Part shown: positions 19,637 to 28,120 of the stretch, one piece after another
Layout: every line of letters begins with the position of its first letter
Numbering within the stretch: position 1 is the first letter of the stretch
NCBI RefSeq assembly: GCF_037975445.1
Contig: NZ_CP150254.1
Location: 5,640,001 to 5,704,000 of the forward strand
DNA: 64,000 nucleotides
Direction of reading: 5' to 3'
Source of the DNA: Peribacillus sp. FSL P2-0133
GTDB lineage: Bacteria; Bacillota; Bacilli; Bacillales; DSM-1321
Program-made: the position numbers and the translations under genes
The notes under the pieces: generated by a model
Databases searched by the model: none
Seen by the model: the letters and a program-made list of their open reading frames with translations, nothing else
Told to the model about the DNA's origin: nothing

Positions 19637-20623
19637 CTATTGATACTGCGCCACAAATCCCTGTGCCGCTGTAATGACAGCCAGTTTATATACATCCTCT
19701 TCACTGCATCCCCTCGAAAGGTCATTCACCGGACGGTTCAGCCCCTGTAGGATCGGACCGACCGCTTCGAAGCCACCCAAGCGCTGTACCATCTTATAGC
19801 TAATGTTCCCTGCTTCGAGACTTGGGAAAATAAAAACATTCGCATCCCCCTGAATAAGGGAATCCGGCGCTTTTTTTCTTGCTACCGAAGGAACGAAAGC
19901 CGCGTCAAACTGAAATTCCCCATCAAGAATTACTTCAGGGTCCATTTCTTTTGCCAAATCGACAGCATCAGCCACTTTTAAGGTTTCGGGGGATGTTGCC
20001 GACCCCTTCGTCGAAAAGCTCAGCATTGCCACACGCGGTTCGATATCGAACATTAGTGCAGTCTTCGCACTTTCTATAGCAATTTCAGCCAGGTCTTGGG
20101 AATTGGGGTTTATATTGATCGCACAATCCGCGAACACATATTTTTCTTCATCCCGGACCATGATGAATACTCCCGATGTTTTTTGGACGCCTGGCTTTGT
20201 TTTTATGATCCTTAAGGCGGGACGAACCGTATCGGCAGTCGAATGCGTTGCACCACTCACCATTCCATGTGCCTGTTTCATATGGACGAGCATGGTTCCA
20301 AAGTAGTTCTCATCCATTAAGATTTCACGTGCTTGTACCTCGGTCGCTTTACCCTCACGGACCTTCACGAACGCTTCAACCATTTCGTCCATCATGATAT
20401 AATTCTTCGGATCATATATTTCGATTGCATCAAGGGAGATTTTCATATCTTTTGCCTTCTCTTGAATCGACCCGATATCCCCGATCAATACCGGTGTCAC
20501 CAGTTTAGCTTTGGCAAGCCTTGCTGCCGCTCCCAAAATCCGTTCATCCAGCCCTTCTGGAAAAACGATCTTTAAATTATGCCCCATAACTTTCGCTTCC
20601 AATATTTCAAATAAATCACCCAT
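19637..20623 (-). CDS. pta: phosphate acetyltransferase
   Basis: 328-residue short-form phosphotransacetylase converting acetyl-CoA and phosphate to acetyl phosphate in the acetate overflow pathway. Family segments include VFPEGLDERIL at the N-terminus, GATHSTADTVRPALRII, VMVRDEEKYVFADCAINI-like (MVRDEEKYVFADCAINI) and the C-terminal LNRPVNDLSRGCSEEDVY. Length matches B. subtilis Pta (323). AGGAGGAAGAG precedes the ATG. In B. subtilis pta is activated by CcpA; I did not see a convincing cre in the 250-bp spacer shared with hemQ. Confidence 0.96.
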   Translation of the reverse strand: MGDLFEILEAKVMGHNLKIVFPEGLDERILGAAARLAKAKLVTPVLIGDIGSIQEKAKDMKISLDAIEIYDPKNYIMMDEMVEAFVKVREGKATEVQAREILMDENYFGTMLVHMKQAHGMVSGATHSTADTVRPALRIIKTKPGVQKTSGVFIMVRDEEKYVFADCAININPNSQDLAEIAIESAKTALMFDIEPRVAMLSFSTKGSATSPETLKVADAVDLAKEMDPEVILDGEFQFDAAFVPSVARKKAPDSLIQGDANVFIFPSLEAGNISYKMVQRLGGFEAVGPILQGLNRPVNDLSRGCSEEDVYKLAVITAAQGFVAQYQ

Positions 20624-20882
20624 TGGCTCTTCCTCCTTTTTTAGATACGTTTTCCCTATTTCCTTCTATATTTAACCATCCGGTGAAAATCCATAGTCGT
20701 CTTCTTTTAAGAATACTCTAGCAGCCAGGTAATTTCCAGCCACTTTGGTCCCCTGCCAATCCGCAAATTTGAAAATTGTTTGAACACCGAAAAACAGTGA
20801 TGGTGTTTGCGGGTTGATATAAATTTCCTTATACTGAAACTATGTTATATTAAAGTTATAATAAGACTTAGGAGTGATCGTA

Positions 20883-21632
20883 ATGAGTGAAGCAGCACAA
20901 ACACTGGACGGCTGGTATTGTTTACATGATTTCCGTCTGATCGACTGGGCTTCTTGGAAAACGTTATCAAGCGACGAACGCCAATTGGCCATCTCAGAAT
21001 TCCAAGGTTTAGTGGATAAATGGAATATGACACAAAGCGACAATGAAGGCAGCCATGCCCTATATTCCATCGTTGGTCAGAAAGCGGACTTCATGCTTAT
21101 GTTTGCCCGCCCAACCATGGAGGAATTGAATGCAATTGAAAACGAATTCAACAAAACGAAGCTTGCGGAATATACAGTTCCTGCTTATTCATACGTTTCC
21201 GTCGTGGAATTAAGCAATTACTTAGCTGGAGGAGATGGTGAGGACCCTTACCAGAACCCTCATGTCCGTTCAAGACTTTATCCGATACTTCCAAAAGCGA
21301 AACATGTGTGCTTCTATCCAATGGACAAGCGTCGTGATGGCGATGATAACTGGTATATGCTTTCCATGGAAGAGCGCAAAGGCTTAATGCGTTCCCACGG
21401 CTTGATTGGCCGCAGTTATGCCGGTAAAGTGAAACAAATCATTTCGGGTTCTGTCGGTTTTGACGATTATGAATGGGGCGTTACACTATTCGCAGATGAT
21501 GTCCTTCAATTTAAAAAATTAATCTATGAAATGCGTTTTGATGAAGTGAGTGCACGTTACGCTGCATTTGGTTCTTTCTTTGTAGGCAATATCCTGCCGG
21601 AAGAAAACGTACCTTCATTCCTATACGTATAA
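20883..21632 (+). CDS. hemQ: coproheme decarboxylase HemQ
   Basis: 249 residues from the ATG after AGGAGTG; the GTG three codons earlier is part of that site. HemQ carries out the last step of the coproporphyrin-dependent heme pathway of Gram-positives, decarboxylating coproheme to heme b with peroxide. Tyr145 in FYPMDKRR and His172 in [11 protein letters not shown] coincide in number with the catalytic Tyr and proximal His known from the Geobacillus enzyme. The chlorite-dismutase fold repeats are intact. It is divergent from pta and ends at a strong hairpin. Confidence 0.95.
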   Translation: MSEAAQTLDGWYCLHDFRLIDWASWKTLSSDERQLAISEFQGLVDKWNMTQSDNEGSHALYSIVGQKADFMLMFARPTMEELNAIENEFNKTKLAEYTVPAYSYVSVVELSNYLAGGDGEDPYQNPHVRSRLYPILPKAKHVCFYPMDKRRDGDDNWYMLSMEERKGLMRSHGLIGRSYAGKVKQIISGSVGFDDYEWGVTLFADDVLQFKKLIYEMRFDEVSARYAAFGSFFVGNILPEENVPSFLYV

Positions 21633-21640
21633 GACGATGG

Positions 21641-21666
21641 GCTTCCGGTTTCCGGAAGCTTTTTTT
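21641..21666 (+). terminator. intrinsic terminator after hemQ
   Basis: GCTTCCGG TTT CCGGAAGC perfect 8-bp hairpin followed by TTTTTTT. Confidence 0.92.
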
Positions 21667-22045
21667 GCGTCCCCTCCTTTTTATTTTTCCCAAGCTATGG
21701 AATAAATCCAATCCACATCCCATACATTTTCAATAGTGATGAATTTATTTTTTCACAGTCCCATTCAGCTTCAGGAAAATTGATCAAGGCAATTCCTGAC
21801 TCCAGCGAGGTGAAGGAACGTTACTTCTATTCATTGGCCGCAAAAGGGTATGGTTTATATCATTAACGGCAGCCGTTATGTATCGCTTAACTTTCATTGT
21901 GGTTTTTTAAGCCACCCGGGGATTGTCCAGAAAACATATACAATACTACCGGTCGCTATAAATCTCACAGTTTCTCCCAGTCCACACTCTTGGATTGTCC
22001 AAATTCCACAGCATCAACTAAACCTTGAATTTAGGAGGGAATGCA
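21667..22045 (+). other. hemQ-gerQ intergenic region with a coding-like remnant
   Basis: No annotated-size gene lies here. One plus-strand frame is open from the hemQ terminator to a TAA at 21864-21866; a TTG at 21780 would give a 28-codon peptide ending in KERYFYSLAAKGYGLYH, which has coding-like composition, but the ribosome binding site is poor (CAGGA only four bases away). It could be a tiny gene or the tail of a decayed one. Nearer gerQ, a short palindrome TTGGATTGTCCAA (21990-22002) and CATATACAATA, a loose SigE-like -10, are seen; gerQ is mother-cell expressed in B. subtilis. Confidence 0.3.
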
Positions 22046-22561
22046 ATGTCACAAAATAATCCTTATGGTAACTACCCGTACGGGGGAAGCCCCTATTACC
22101 CCTATGAGAATAATGAGCCTGAACTAAGGCAGCAGAATCCTAACCCGCAACAAGGTTACCCACAGCAAGGATACCAACAACCATCATACCAGCCACAACA
22201 GCCCACTATGGCAGGCACGCCACAACCAGTGCCGATGCAGGTGAGTCCAGCCACTTCCGGACCACAGATACCCGGCATGCTTCCGGTCGAACAGTCGTAC
22301 ATCGAGAACATCTTGCGTTTGAATAAAGGGAAATTGGCCACTGTTTATACAACGTTTGAAAACAACAAGGAATGGAATGCCAAGATCTTCAAAGGAATCA
22401 TCGAGGCTGCAGGACGCGATCACTTAATCATAAGCGATCCTCAAACGGGAAAACGATACTTAATCCCGATGGTATACTTAGATTATATATCGTTTGATGA
22501 AGAAATCGAATATGAATATCCATTTGGAGGCGCTGGGCTTACCACCTATTCGCCAAGGTGA
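22046..22561 (+). CDS. gerQ: spore coat germination protein GerQ
   Basis: 171 residues from the ATG after AGGAGGG. The N-terminal half is rich in Gln, Pro, Tyr and Gly (YGNYPYGGSPYYPY, then PQQGYPQQGYQQ repeats). The C-terminal ~85 residues form the conserved domain (LPVEQSYIENILRLNKGK, YLIPMVYLDYISFDEEIEY). GerQ (YwdL) is a coat protein cross-linked by transglutaminase during spore maturation and needed for CwlJ function in germination. The Gln-rich region and several Lys residues fit this. A hairpin terminator follows. Confidence 0.92.
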   Translation: MSQNNPYGNYPYGGSPYYPYENNEPELRQQNPNPQQGYPQQGYQQPSYQPQQPTMAGTPQPVPMQVSPATSGPQIPGMLPVEQSYIENILRLNKGKLATVYTTFENNKEWNAKIFKGIIEAAGRDHLIISDPQTGKRYLIPMVYLDYISFDEEIEYEYPFGGAGLTTYSPR

Positions 22562-22574
22562 TTAAAATCCAATA

Positions 22575-22615
22575 AAGAAGAGCCTCAGAATCTATTTGAT
22601 TTTGAGGCTCTTCTT
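22575..22615. terminator. bidirectional terminator between gerQ and ywdK
   Basis: AAGAAGAGCCTCA (22575-22587) pairs perfectly with TGAGGCTCTTCTT (22603-22615); AT-rich sequence flanks both sides. Confidence 0.85.
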
Positions 22616-22636
22616 ATATTGGAATGACTTTTTTCT

Positions 22637-23005
22637 TTACAAGTATTTATATGCAGCAATGATCATTAAGACCCAAGCAACCAAGAATGAAACCCCGCCA
22701 AGCGGTGTGATGGCACCAAGGACTTTGATTTGCGTAACGCTTAGAACGAATAGGCTTCCGGAAAACAGGATAATTCCTATTAGCATAAGCCAGCCGGACC
22801 AGTTGATCAGCGGACTTGAAATCTTCCCAGCCAATATTCCAATTACCAATAAACCCACCGCATGGAACATTTGATATTGAACAGCGGTTTGCCAGGTTTC
22901 TAAATATTTATCAGGAATTTTCCCTTCCAGTCCGTGTGCACCGAATGCACCTAGTGCCACAGCAATAAACCCATTCAATGCACCTAAAATGATGAACAGT
23001 TTCAA
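22637..23005 (-). CDS. ywdK: DUF423 family membrane protein
   Basis: 122 residues with four hydrophobic segments, matching DUF423/YwdK. The family signature [19 protein letters not shown] is at the N-terminus and [10 protein letters not shown] follows the first loop. Function unknown; members are small inner-membrane proteins found in many bacteria. It is the last gene of the ung, small Cys protein, ywdI, ywdK strand run. Confidence 0.88.
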   Translation of the reverse strand: MKLFIILGALNGFIAVALGAFGAHGLEGKIPDKYLETWQTAVQYQMFHAVGLLVIGILAGKISSPLINWSGWLMLIGIILFSGSLFVLSVTQIKVLGAITPLGGVSFLVAWVLMIIAAYKYL

Positions 23006-23028
23006 TTATTTCGCTCCCCTTCCCTAAT

Positions 23029-23286
23029 TTAAAAATCGAACAAGGACTCCCCATTGGCCTCATCCATTTTAACCGGTTCTACATTCGGTGTAGCCGACAT
23101 AACGGGCTGGGTCAATGTGATTGGCTTCGGTATGCTGATGTTCGCTGCTTTTTCATCCACCATTACTTCACAAAGGGACTTAATGGCGATTACATACCCC
23201 TGCACCTTATCCTCTGAATTTGCCTGTTTCGCTTTTAAAACAAGCTCTTCAATTTTATCCAACATTTGTCTTGATGAAATATCCAA
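23029..23286 (-). CDS. ywdI: YwdI family protein
   Basis: 85 residues from a TTG that follows GAGGTGG at good spacing; longer frames upstream lack a ribosome binding site. The N-terminal two thirds are helical (SSRQMLDKIEELVLKAKQ, then VQGYVIAIKSLCEVMVDE). A Pro-rich linker and acidic tail end in GESLFDF. Function unknown. I assign the name from position between ywdK and ung and general similarity, so it is less certain than its neighbours. Confidence 0.68.
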   Translation of the reverse strand: MDISSRQMLDKIEELVLKAKQANSEDKVQGYVIAIKSLCEVMVDEKAANISIPKPITLTQPVMSATPNVEPVKMDEANGESLFDF

Positions 23287-23369
23287 CTTTACCACCTCGT
23301 CTATATACAGGTCAAAACTATCATAACTAGCATAGCAAAAATCAGAGAAGAAAACACCTTGCATATTTC

Positions 23370-23555
23370 CTACCTCTTAATTGGCTTGGCCTGAAATTTC
23401 ATGCATGGCTGTCCTGAAGAATGAAAGACATCAAGAGAAGGCTGGTTTGATGTTTTAAATTGAAAAGCACGGCAGCCCTTTGGAAAACTGGGATCCCAAG
23501 TTATATAGAAATGACGGCACGCCATACAATTCACCCGTTTCGTTTTCTTGCCCAT
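23370..23555 (-). CDS. small cysteine-rich hypothetical protein
   Basis: 61 residues starting at an ATG one base after the ung stop (TGATATG), so translation is probably coupled to ung. The peptide has CMACRHFYITWDPSFPKGC followed by a final SSGQPCMKF, giving four Cys in a pattern that could bind zinc or iron. The aromatic stretch HFYITWDPSFPKGCRAF looks conserved-domain-like. No function is known to me. A longer frame begins nine codons earlier inside ung but without a better site. Confidence 0.7.
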   Translation of the reverse strand: MGKKTKRVNCMACRHFYITWDPSFPKGCRAFQFKTSNQPSLDVFHSSGQPCMKFQAKPIKR

Positions 23556-23556
23556 A

Positions 23557-24237
23557 TCATCGGTTCGAGATTTTCCAATCAATTGGGGATTCCCCCATTT
23601 CCATCAGCAATTGATTTGTTGTGGAAAAAGGTTTGGTGCCAAAGAAACCACGGGAAGCCGACAGCGGACTTGGATGTACGGACTTAATGATTTTATGACG
23701 GGTCTCATCAATCAAAGGGATTTTGGTTTGTGCAGGTTTCCCCCACAGGATGAATACAACAGGTTTCGGACGGTCATTCAATAGGCGAATAACTTGATTC
23801 GTAAAGATTTCCCATCCTTTTCCGCGGTGTGAGTTTGCCTCTCCCTCACGAACAGTCATGACGGTATTCAATAGAAGCACTCCCTGTTTTGCCCATTCGA
23901 CTAGGTAACCATTATTCGGAACCTCATAGCCTAGATCGGTGTGTAACTCTTTAAAAATATTTCTTAAAGAAGGTGGGATGCGAACCTCCGGCTTAACTGA
24001 AAAACTAAGGCCATGCGCTTGACCAGGGCCATGGTAAGGGTCCTGTCCAAGGATGACAACCTTTACTTCTTCATAAGGAGTATAGTGAAGTGCATTGAAA
24101 ATATCGTCCTGATCGGGATGAACGACTTGCTGACTGTACTCTTGCTTTATGAATTCCCTTAGCTCCTGGTAATATTCTTTTTTGAATTCCTCTTTCAATA
24201 GAGGCCACCAATCATTTGTTAATAACTGCTTTGCCAT
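23557..24237 (-). CDS. ung: uracil-DNA glycosylase (family 1)
   Basis: 226 residues from the ATG nine bases after GGAGAGGTG (the GTG in that site is also in frame but unlikely). Ung removes uracil from DNA in base excision repair. The water-activating motif [18 protein letters not shown] is near residue 64 and the DNA-intercalation motif [13 protein letters not shown] near 187. The [26 protein letters not shown] strand before it is typical. Length equals B. subtilis Ung (225). Confidence 0.96.
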   Translation of the reverse strand: MAKQLLTNDWWPLLKEEFKKEYYQELREFIKQEYSQQVVHPDQDDIFNALHYTPYEEVKVVILGQDPYHGPGQAHGLSFSVKPEVRIPPSLRNIFKELHTDLGYEVPNNGYLVEWAKQGVLLLNTVMTVREGEANSHRGKGWEIFTNQVIRLLNDRPKPVVFILWGKPAQTKIPLIDETRHKIIKSVHPSPLSASRGFFGTKPFSTTNQLLMEMGESPIDWKISNR

Positions 24238-24319
24238 CTGCCACAGCACCTCTCCACTTTTTGAAACTACATTATATCAAACTACATCGCCTTGTCTTTT
24301 TCCATAGATTACGATTTAT

Positions 24320-24346
24320 GTTTCTATATACCCCAAAAGTGGGAAA
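24320..24346 (+). promoter_or_regulatory. possible SigB-type promoter
   Basis: GTTTCT (24320-24325), 15-bp spacer, GGGAAA (24341-24346), against the SigB consensus GTTTAA-N12-15-GGGWAW. It is 44 bp upstream of the PLD-like gene. The -35 match is partial and the spacer is at the long end. Confidence 0.35.
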
Positions 24347-24389
24347 GTAGAAAGTTAGCAAGCAATTTAACCATGTTGGAGGATTCCCT

Positions 24390-25823
24390 ATGAAAAAATG
24401 GTACAAAAGAAAACGATTTTATCTGCTTGTCAGCATTTTGATCGTCATTGCACTCGTAATCGTCTATAACAGCTACAAGCCTCTCCCCGATGGTATTTCC
24501 TATGAAGGAAAGGTTCACCATGTCAAGGATATCGATTTCATCTATGACCTTTCCTATCACGATGAACAAGGGGATATGCAACATGAGCAGCGAATTTTCC
24601 GAACCATAAATCAAGCCATAGAAGAGGCTGATTCTTATATCGTAATCGACATGTTTTTGTTTAATGCTTTTTATGATGAAAAGATAAACTTCCCGAAGCT
24701 AACCGAGACTCTGAAGGATAATCTGGTTGAACAAAAGAAAAAGAAACCTGGCCTCCAGGTTATTTTCATTACTGATGAAGTGAATACTTCCTATAATGCC
24801 TACCAGCTAGAGGCATTGGAAACGATGAAGAAAAATGGCATTGATGTCATTGTTACCAACTTAGACCGCCTCCGGGATCCTAATCCTCTCTATTCAGGTG
24901 TATATCGGACCTTTTTCCAATGGTTCGGTGAAAGCGGGAAAGGCTGGATTGTGAATCCAATGGCAAAAAGCGCTCCAAAGGTCACCTTGCGTTCTTATCT
25001 TAGACTGATGAATATCAAAGCCAATCACAGAAAAGTGGTCGCTACTGAAAAAACGGCCATCATCTCATCTGCCAATCCTCATGACGCAAGTGGATTCCAT
25101 TCCAATATTGCGTTCCAGATGGATGGGAATATCATCGGAGATTTTGTTAAAGCCGAAGAAGCCGCTTCGAAATTCTCGGGAGGACCGAAGTCATTTCCTG
25201 AGTTCAAAGGGACATCAGCAGATAAAGGACCTATATCCGTACAATTGCTAACGGAAGGAAAAATTAATAAACATGTCCTTAAGTCAATAAGGGATACAGA
25301 AAAAGGGGACAAGATCCATCTTGCCATGTTTTACATTGCAGATCGCGAGGTTGTCGAGTCGCTAACGGATGCAGCTAAACGCGGTGTGAAGATTCAAATG
25401 ATATTGGATCCGAATCAAAACGCGTTCGGAAGTGAAAAAATCGGACTTCCTAATCTTCCAGTTGCCGCTGAATTCGATAAACTGGGGGATGATAACATCT
25501 CGATCCGCTGGTATAAAACAGAAAAAGAACAGTTCCATACAAAGCTGATGATGATCAAAAAGCCTAAAGAAACGATTGTTCTTGGTGGATCGGCTAATTA
25601 CACTTCACGCAATCTAGATGACTATAATCTTGAAGCTAATATTGAAATCCATGCTCCAAATGATGCGGACGTTTCTAATGATGTAGAAAACTATTTTCAA
25701 AGACTTTGGACAAATCAAGATGGAACATACACTGTAGATTATAGTGAATATCAAAAGAAACTACCTGTTTTCAAATATTTGACCTATCGCATTCAAAAGG
25801 TGTTCCGCTTCACCACTTACTAA
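24390..25823 (+). CDS. phospholipase D-like membrane-anchored protein
   Basis: 477 residues: a lysine-rich start, one N-terminal transmembrane anchor (about 9-27), then a large domain expected outside the membrane with two PLD-type repeats. Repeat 1 has NHRKVVATEKTAIISSANPHD near 213, repeat 2 has HTKLMMIKKPKETIVLGGSANYTSRNLDDYN near 383. Both keep His and Lys but the Asp of HKD is Glu or Lys, and the first repeat follows a long N-terminal part. Probable phosphodiesterase or transphosphatidylase of unknown substrate, clearly distinct from ClsB in this window. GGAGG precedes the ATG by eight bases. Confidence 0.78.
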   Translation: MKKWYKRKRFYLLVSILIVIALVIVYNSYKPLPDGISYEGKVHHVKDIDFIYDLSYHDEQGDMQHEQRIFRTINQAIEEADSYIVIDMFLFNAFYDEKINFPKLTETLKDNLVEQKKKKPGLQVIFITDEVNTSYNAYQLEALETMKKNGIDVIVTNLDRLRDPNPLYSGVYRTFFQWFGESGKGWIVNPMAKSAPKVTLRSYLRLMNIKANHRKVVATEKTAIISSANPHDASGFHSNIAFQMDGNIIGDFVKAEEAASKFSGGPKSFPEFKGTSADKGPISVQLLTEGKINKHVLKSIRDTEKGDKIHLAMFYIADREVVESLTDAAKRGVKIQMILDPNQNAFGSEKIGLPNLPVAAEFDKLGDDNISIRWYKTEKEQFHTKLMMIKKPKETIVLGGSANYTSRNLDDYNLEANIEIHAPNDADVSNDVENYFQRLWTNQDGTYTVDYSEYQKKLPVFKYLTYRIQKVFRFTTY

Positions 25824-25841
25824 ATTATTTCGGTAAATGAT

Positions 25842-25867
25842 GTTTATCGATGCCCAAACAAGGTTAT
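25842..25867 (+). promoter_or_regulatory. possible SigB-type promoter of the YflT-like gene
   Basis: GTTTAT (25842-25847), 14-bp spacer, GGTTAT (25862-25867), each one base off the SigB consensus. Transcription would start about 90 bp before the gene. B. subtilis yflT belongs to the SigB regulon, which supports the call. Confidence 0.45.
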
Positions 25868-25960
25868 ATACTACTATAGCCAATCAACAACCACGATAAG
25901 CAAGATTCCATTTACCTATTTTCAAGGGAATCTTACACTAAAATTCAAGGAGGAGTTTAT

Positions 25961-26308
25961 ATGTATCAAGTACACGTAGTAGAAAACGGTTTACAAGCAA
26001 AGGAAAAAATCGATCAATTAGTTACTTCAGGATATACGAAGGACGATGTATATTTGTTTGCCCATGATAAAACGCGTTCGAAGCACCTCACTGAGAATAC
26101 AAATACGGAAGATGTAGGCATGAAGGAACAAGGCTTCCTTGATACGGTTGGAAATCTCTTTAAATCACGTGGAGACGAACTTCGTAATCGAATGAGCAAT
26201 CTTGGTCTTACGGATATGGAAGCAGAACGATACGAGGAAGTACTTGACGAAGGGAAAGTCGTCATCGTTGCTTCCAAACAAGATAATAAAGACGGGGTTA
26301 CACACTAA
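25961..26308 (+). CDS. general stress protein, YflT-like
   Basis: 115-residue soluble protein of the general stress protein 17M-like (YflT) family. It begins MYQVHVVENGLQAKEKIDQL, followed by the family features GYTKDDVYLFAHD and EAERYEEVLDEGKVVIVAS. Length matches YflT (114). Function is unknown, but induction by general stress is documented for the B. subtilis homologue. AAGGAGGAG precedes the ATG. It ends at a hairpin shared with the convergent moeB. Confidence 0.85.
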   Translation: MYQVHVVENGLQAKEKIDQLVTSGYTKDDVYLFAHDKTRSKHLTENTNTEDVGMKEQGFLDTVGNLFKSRGDELRNRMSNLGLTDMEAERYEEVLDEGKVVIVASKQDNKDGVTH

Positions 26309-26340
26309 TACCCGATAACCATTACCCTATATGGATTCAT

Positions 26341-26378
26341 AAAAAAGCGAGGCTCCTTAACCGGCAGCCTCGTTTTTT
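26341..26378. terminator. bidirectional terminator between the YflT-like gene and moeB
   Basis: AAAAAAGCGAGGCT and AGCCTCGTTTTTT form the stem (7 bp GC-rich core CGAGGCT/AGCCTCG) with A and T runs on either side. Confidence 0.88.
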
Positions 26379-26385
26379 ATATTCA

Positions 26386-27405
26386 TTATCCCAGGATGCT
26401 TTGGTACGTGGCCTTTGCATGGACCATGTCCTTAGTACCGTGAATCAACGCCCGGCCATCCTTGAAAATGACGATACGCTCCCCAGCTTTTTCACAAGAG
26501 AGAAGAAATGGATTGAATTTCACCAAATAGCCGCTGCCGTCCAGATCTTTGGCTAGTTTCTCGAGTTGCAGTTCCAAAGGATTTGGCGGTCTTACCTGTA
26601 CAGTATCCCTCCCGCAAAGAACAGCCGTTTTCGTTGCATTTTCCTGTGTTAAAAAGGGGTATGTCCTCTGCTCTCCGCATGAGAGACAATCTTTCTTTTT
26701 CGCTTTTGTCAATTTAACGGTTTGGTATTGATTTCTCCACAGATCAAAAGAAACAAGTGCAAGCCGTACCGATTCCCAATCTTCAACAAGGATTTTCAAA
26801 GCTTCGGCAGTTTGGTGTGCCACTACCATCGTTACAGCCGGTGATATGATTCCTCCTGTGTCACAGGTCATTCCTTGAATGGGGATTGCTTTAAGCAAAC
26901 AGTGCAAACATGGAGTCTGTCCGGGAAGGATCGTCAAAGTCATGCCAACACTCCCCACACATGCCCCATAAATCCACGGTATATGAAGCTTTTGTGATAA
27001 ATCATTAATGATCATCCGTGTCTCAAAGTTATCGGTTGCATCCAATATCAAATCAACATCACCAAGCAGATGTTCGAGGTTCTGGGCAGTTGCGTCCATG
27101 ATGATGGCATTCACTTCAACTTCATGATTGATATCAAATAAATGACGCTTTGCCGCTTCTGCTTTTGGCAGTTTCTCCTCGACATCCCGTTCCGTATACA
27201 ATTGTTGGCGCTGTAAATTACTGGTCTCGACATAATCCCTGTCGACAATGGTAAGCTTCCCTACTCCTGCCCGAGTAAGGGCCTCGGCATTAGCAGATCC
27301 CAAAGCCCCTGCACCAAGAAGCAAGACATGCTTCTTCATAATTTTCAATTGGCCCCCTTCACCAATGGGGGCGAATAAAGTCTGCCTTGAATATCGCTCT
27401 TTCAC
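26386..27405 (-). CDS. moeB: molybdopterin-synthase adenylyltransferase
   Basis: 339-residue E1-like enzyme that adenylates the C-terminal GG of MoaD. The ATP-binding GAGALGS is near residue 31, the adenylation Arg follows in SNLQRQQLY, and DATDNFETRMIIND is conserved. Two zinc CxxC pairs are CLHC and CLSC. A ~90-residue C-terminal extension of weaker similarity follows, consistent with Bacillus MoeB length. The GTG start has GGGAGG in front, 24 bp after the moaD stop. Last gene of mobA-moaE-moaD-moeB. ThiF-type activity is the main alternative, less likely in this context. Confidence 0.9.
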   Translation of the reverse strand: MKERYSRQTLFAPIGEGGQLKIMKKHVLLLGAGALGSANAEALTRAGVGKLTIVDRDYVETSNLQRQQLYTERDVEEKLPKAEAAKRHLFDINHEVEVNAIIMDATAQNLEHLLGDVDLILDATDNFETRMIINDLSQKLHIPWIYGACVGSVGMTLTILPGQTPCLHCLLKAIPIQGMTCDTGGIISPAVTMVVAHQTAEALKILVEDWESVRLALVSFDLWRNQYQTVKLTKAKKKDCLSCGEQRTYPFLTQENATKTAVLCGRDTVQVRPPNPLELQLEKLAKDLDGSGYLVKFNPFLLSCEKAGERIVIFKDGRALIHGTKDMVHAKATYQSILG

Positions 27406-27429
27406 CGTGAACCCTCCCTTCCGAATGCT

Positions 27430-27663
27430 TTAGCCCCCACTTACTGGTGGAATGAAAGCAACTGTATCTCCATCAGATAGAAGCGTGTCATCATCGGCAA
27501 ATTCTTCATTGACCGCCGTCATCACGGTTTCTAGACCTTCCAATTGAAAATCCACCTTCATTTTTCCTTTTAGCTCCGCCACACTCATTCCATTTCCTTC
27601 TATAGAAAGGGTCTCTTTGCCTAGCTCATCTTTCAATTGGGCAAATAAAAGTACATTAATCAT
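27430..27663 (-). CDS. moaD: molybdopterin synthase sulfur carrier subunit
   Basis: 77-residue ubiquitin-like protein ending in SGG, the Gly-Gly tail that is adenylated by MoeB and thiocarboxylated. AVNEEFADDDTLLSDGDTVAFIPPVSGG-type ending is characteristic of MoaD. Start chosen at the ATG overlapping the moaE stop (eight-base overlap) with GAGGGGG in front. With MoaE it forms molybdopterin synthase. Confidence 0.94.
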   Translation of the reverse strand: MINVLLFAQLKDELGKETLSIEGNGMSVAELKGKMKVDFQLEGLETVMTAVNEEFADDDTLLSDGDTVAFIPPVSGG

Positions 27664-28120
27664 CAATATCCCCCTCTTCCGGTTTCCCCGATGGATATGG
27701 AACGGTTTCCAACTGGTTTCCTACCCATGTCTCCCCATCTTCCCAGTGTTCTTTTTTCCAGATCGGGACGATTTCTTTAATTCTTTCAATCGCATACCTA
27801 TTCGCCTCATATGCATCATTTCGATGTGGCGTACTAACGGCAATAACCACTGCGATATCCGTGATTTCAAGTTTACCTACACGATGGGTGATCGCCGTTT
27901 CTGCATCAGGCCAACGTTCCTTGATCTCAGATCCGATTTGCTCCAATTTCTTGATGGCCATCGGTTCATACGCTTCGTAAATTAAGAAGAGAGTCTTTTT
28001 TCCTTTCGTCATTTCCCTCACTGTACCAATAAAGGTCGTGACGGCACCTGCATTCCGCTTGACTACTTTATCAAACACTTCCTGGATGACAATCGGCTCT
28101 TTTGAAATATTATAATTCAT
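27656..28120 (-). CDS. moaE: molybdopterin synthase catalytic subunit
   Basis: 154 residues from the ATG that has AAGGATGG in front; an ATG three codons earlier overlaps that site and would give 157 residues. MoaE transfers two sulfurs from MoaD to cyclic pyranopterin. Conserved segments: GAVTTFIGTVREMTKG, LIYEAYEPMA, the HRVGKLEITDIAVVIAVSTPHRNDAYEA core, and the catalytic Lys region PIWKKEHWEDGETWVGN. It overlaps both mobA and moaD, indicating translational coupling. Confidence 0.95.
   Translation of the reverse strand: MNYNISKEPIVIQEVFDKVVKRNAGAVTTFIGTVREMTKGKKTLFLIYEAYEPMAIKKLEQIGSEIKERWPDAETAITHRVGKLEITDIAVVIAVSTPHRNDAYEANRYAIERIKEIVPIWKKEHWEDGETWVGNQLETVPYPSGKPEEGDIDD

Noticed and set aside
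20700-20815. cre site for pta activation in the pta-hemQ spacer
   Set aside because: No sequence with a central CG and adequate match to the consensus was found; only a short AACACC/GGTGTT inverted repeat is seen.
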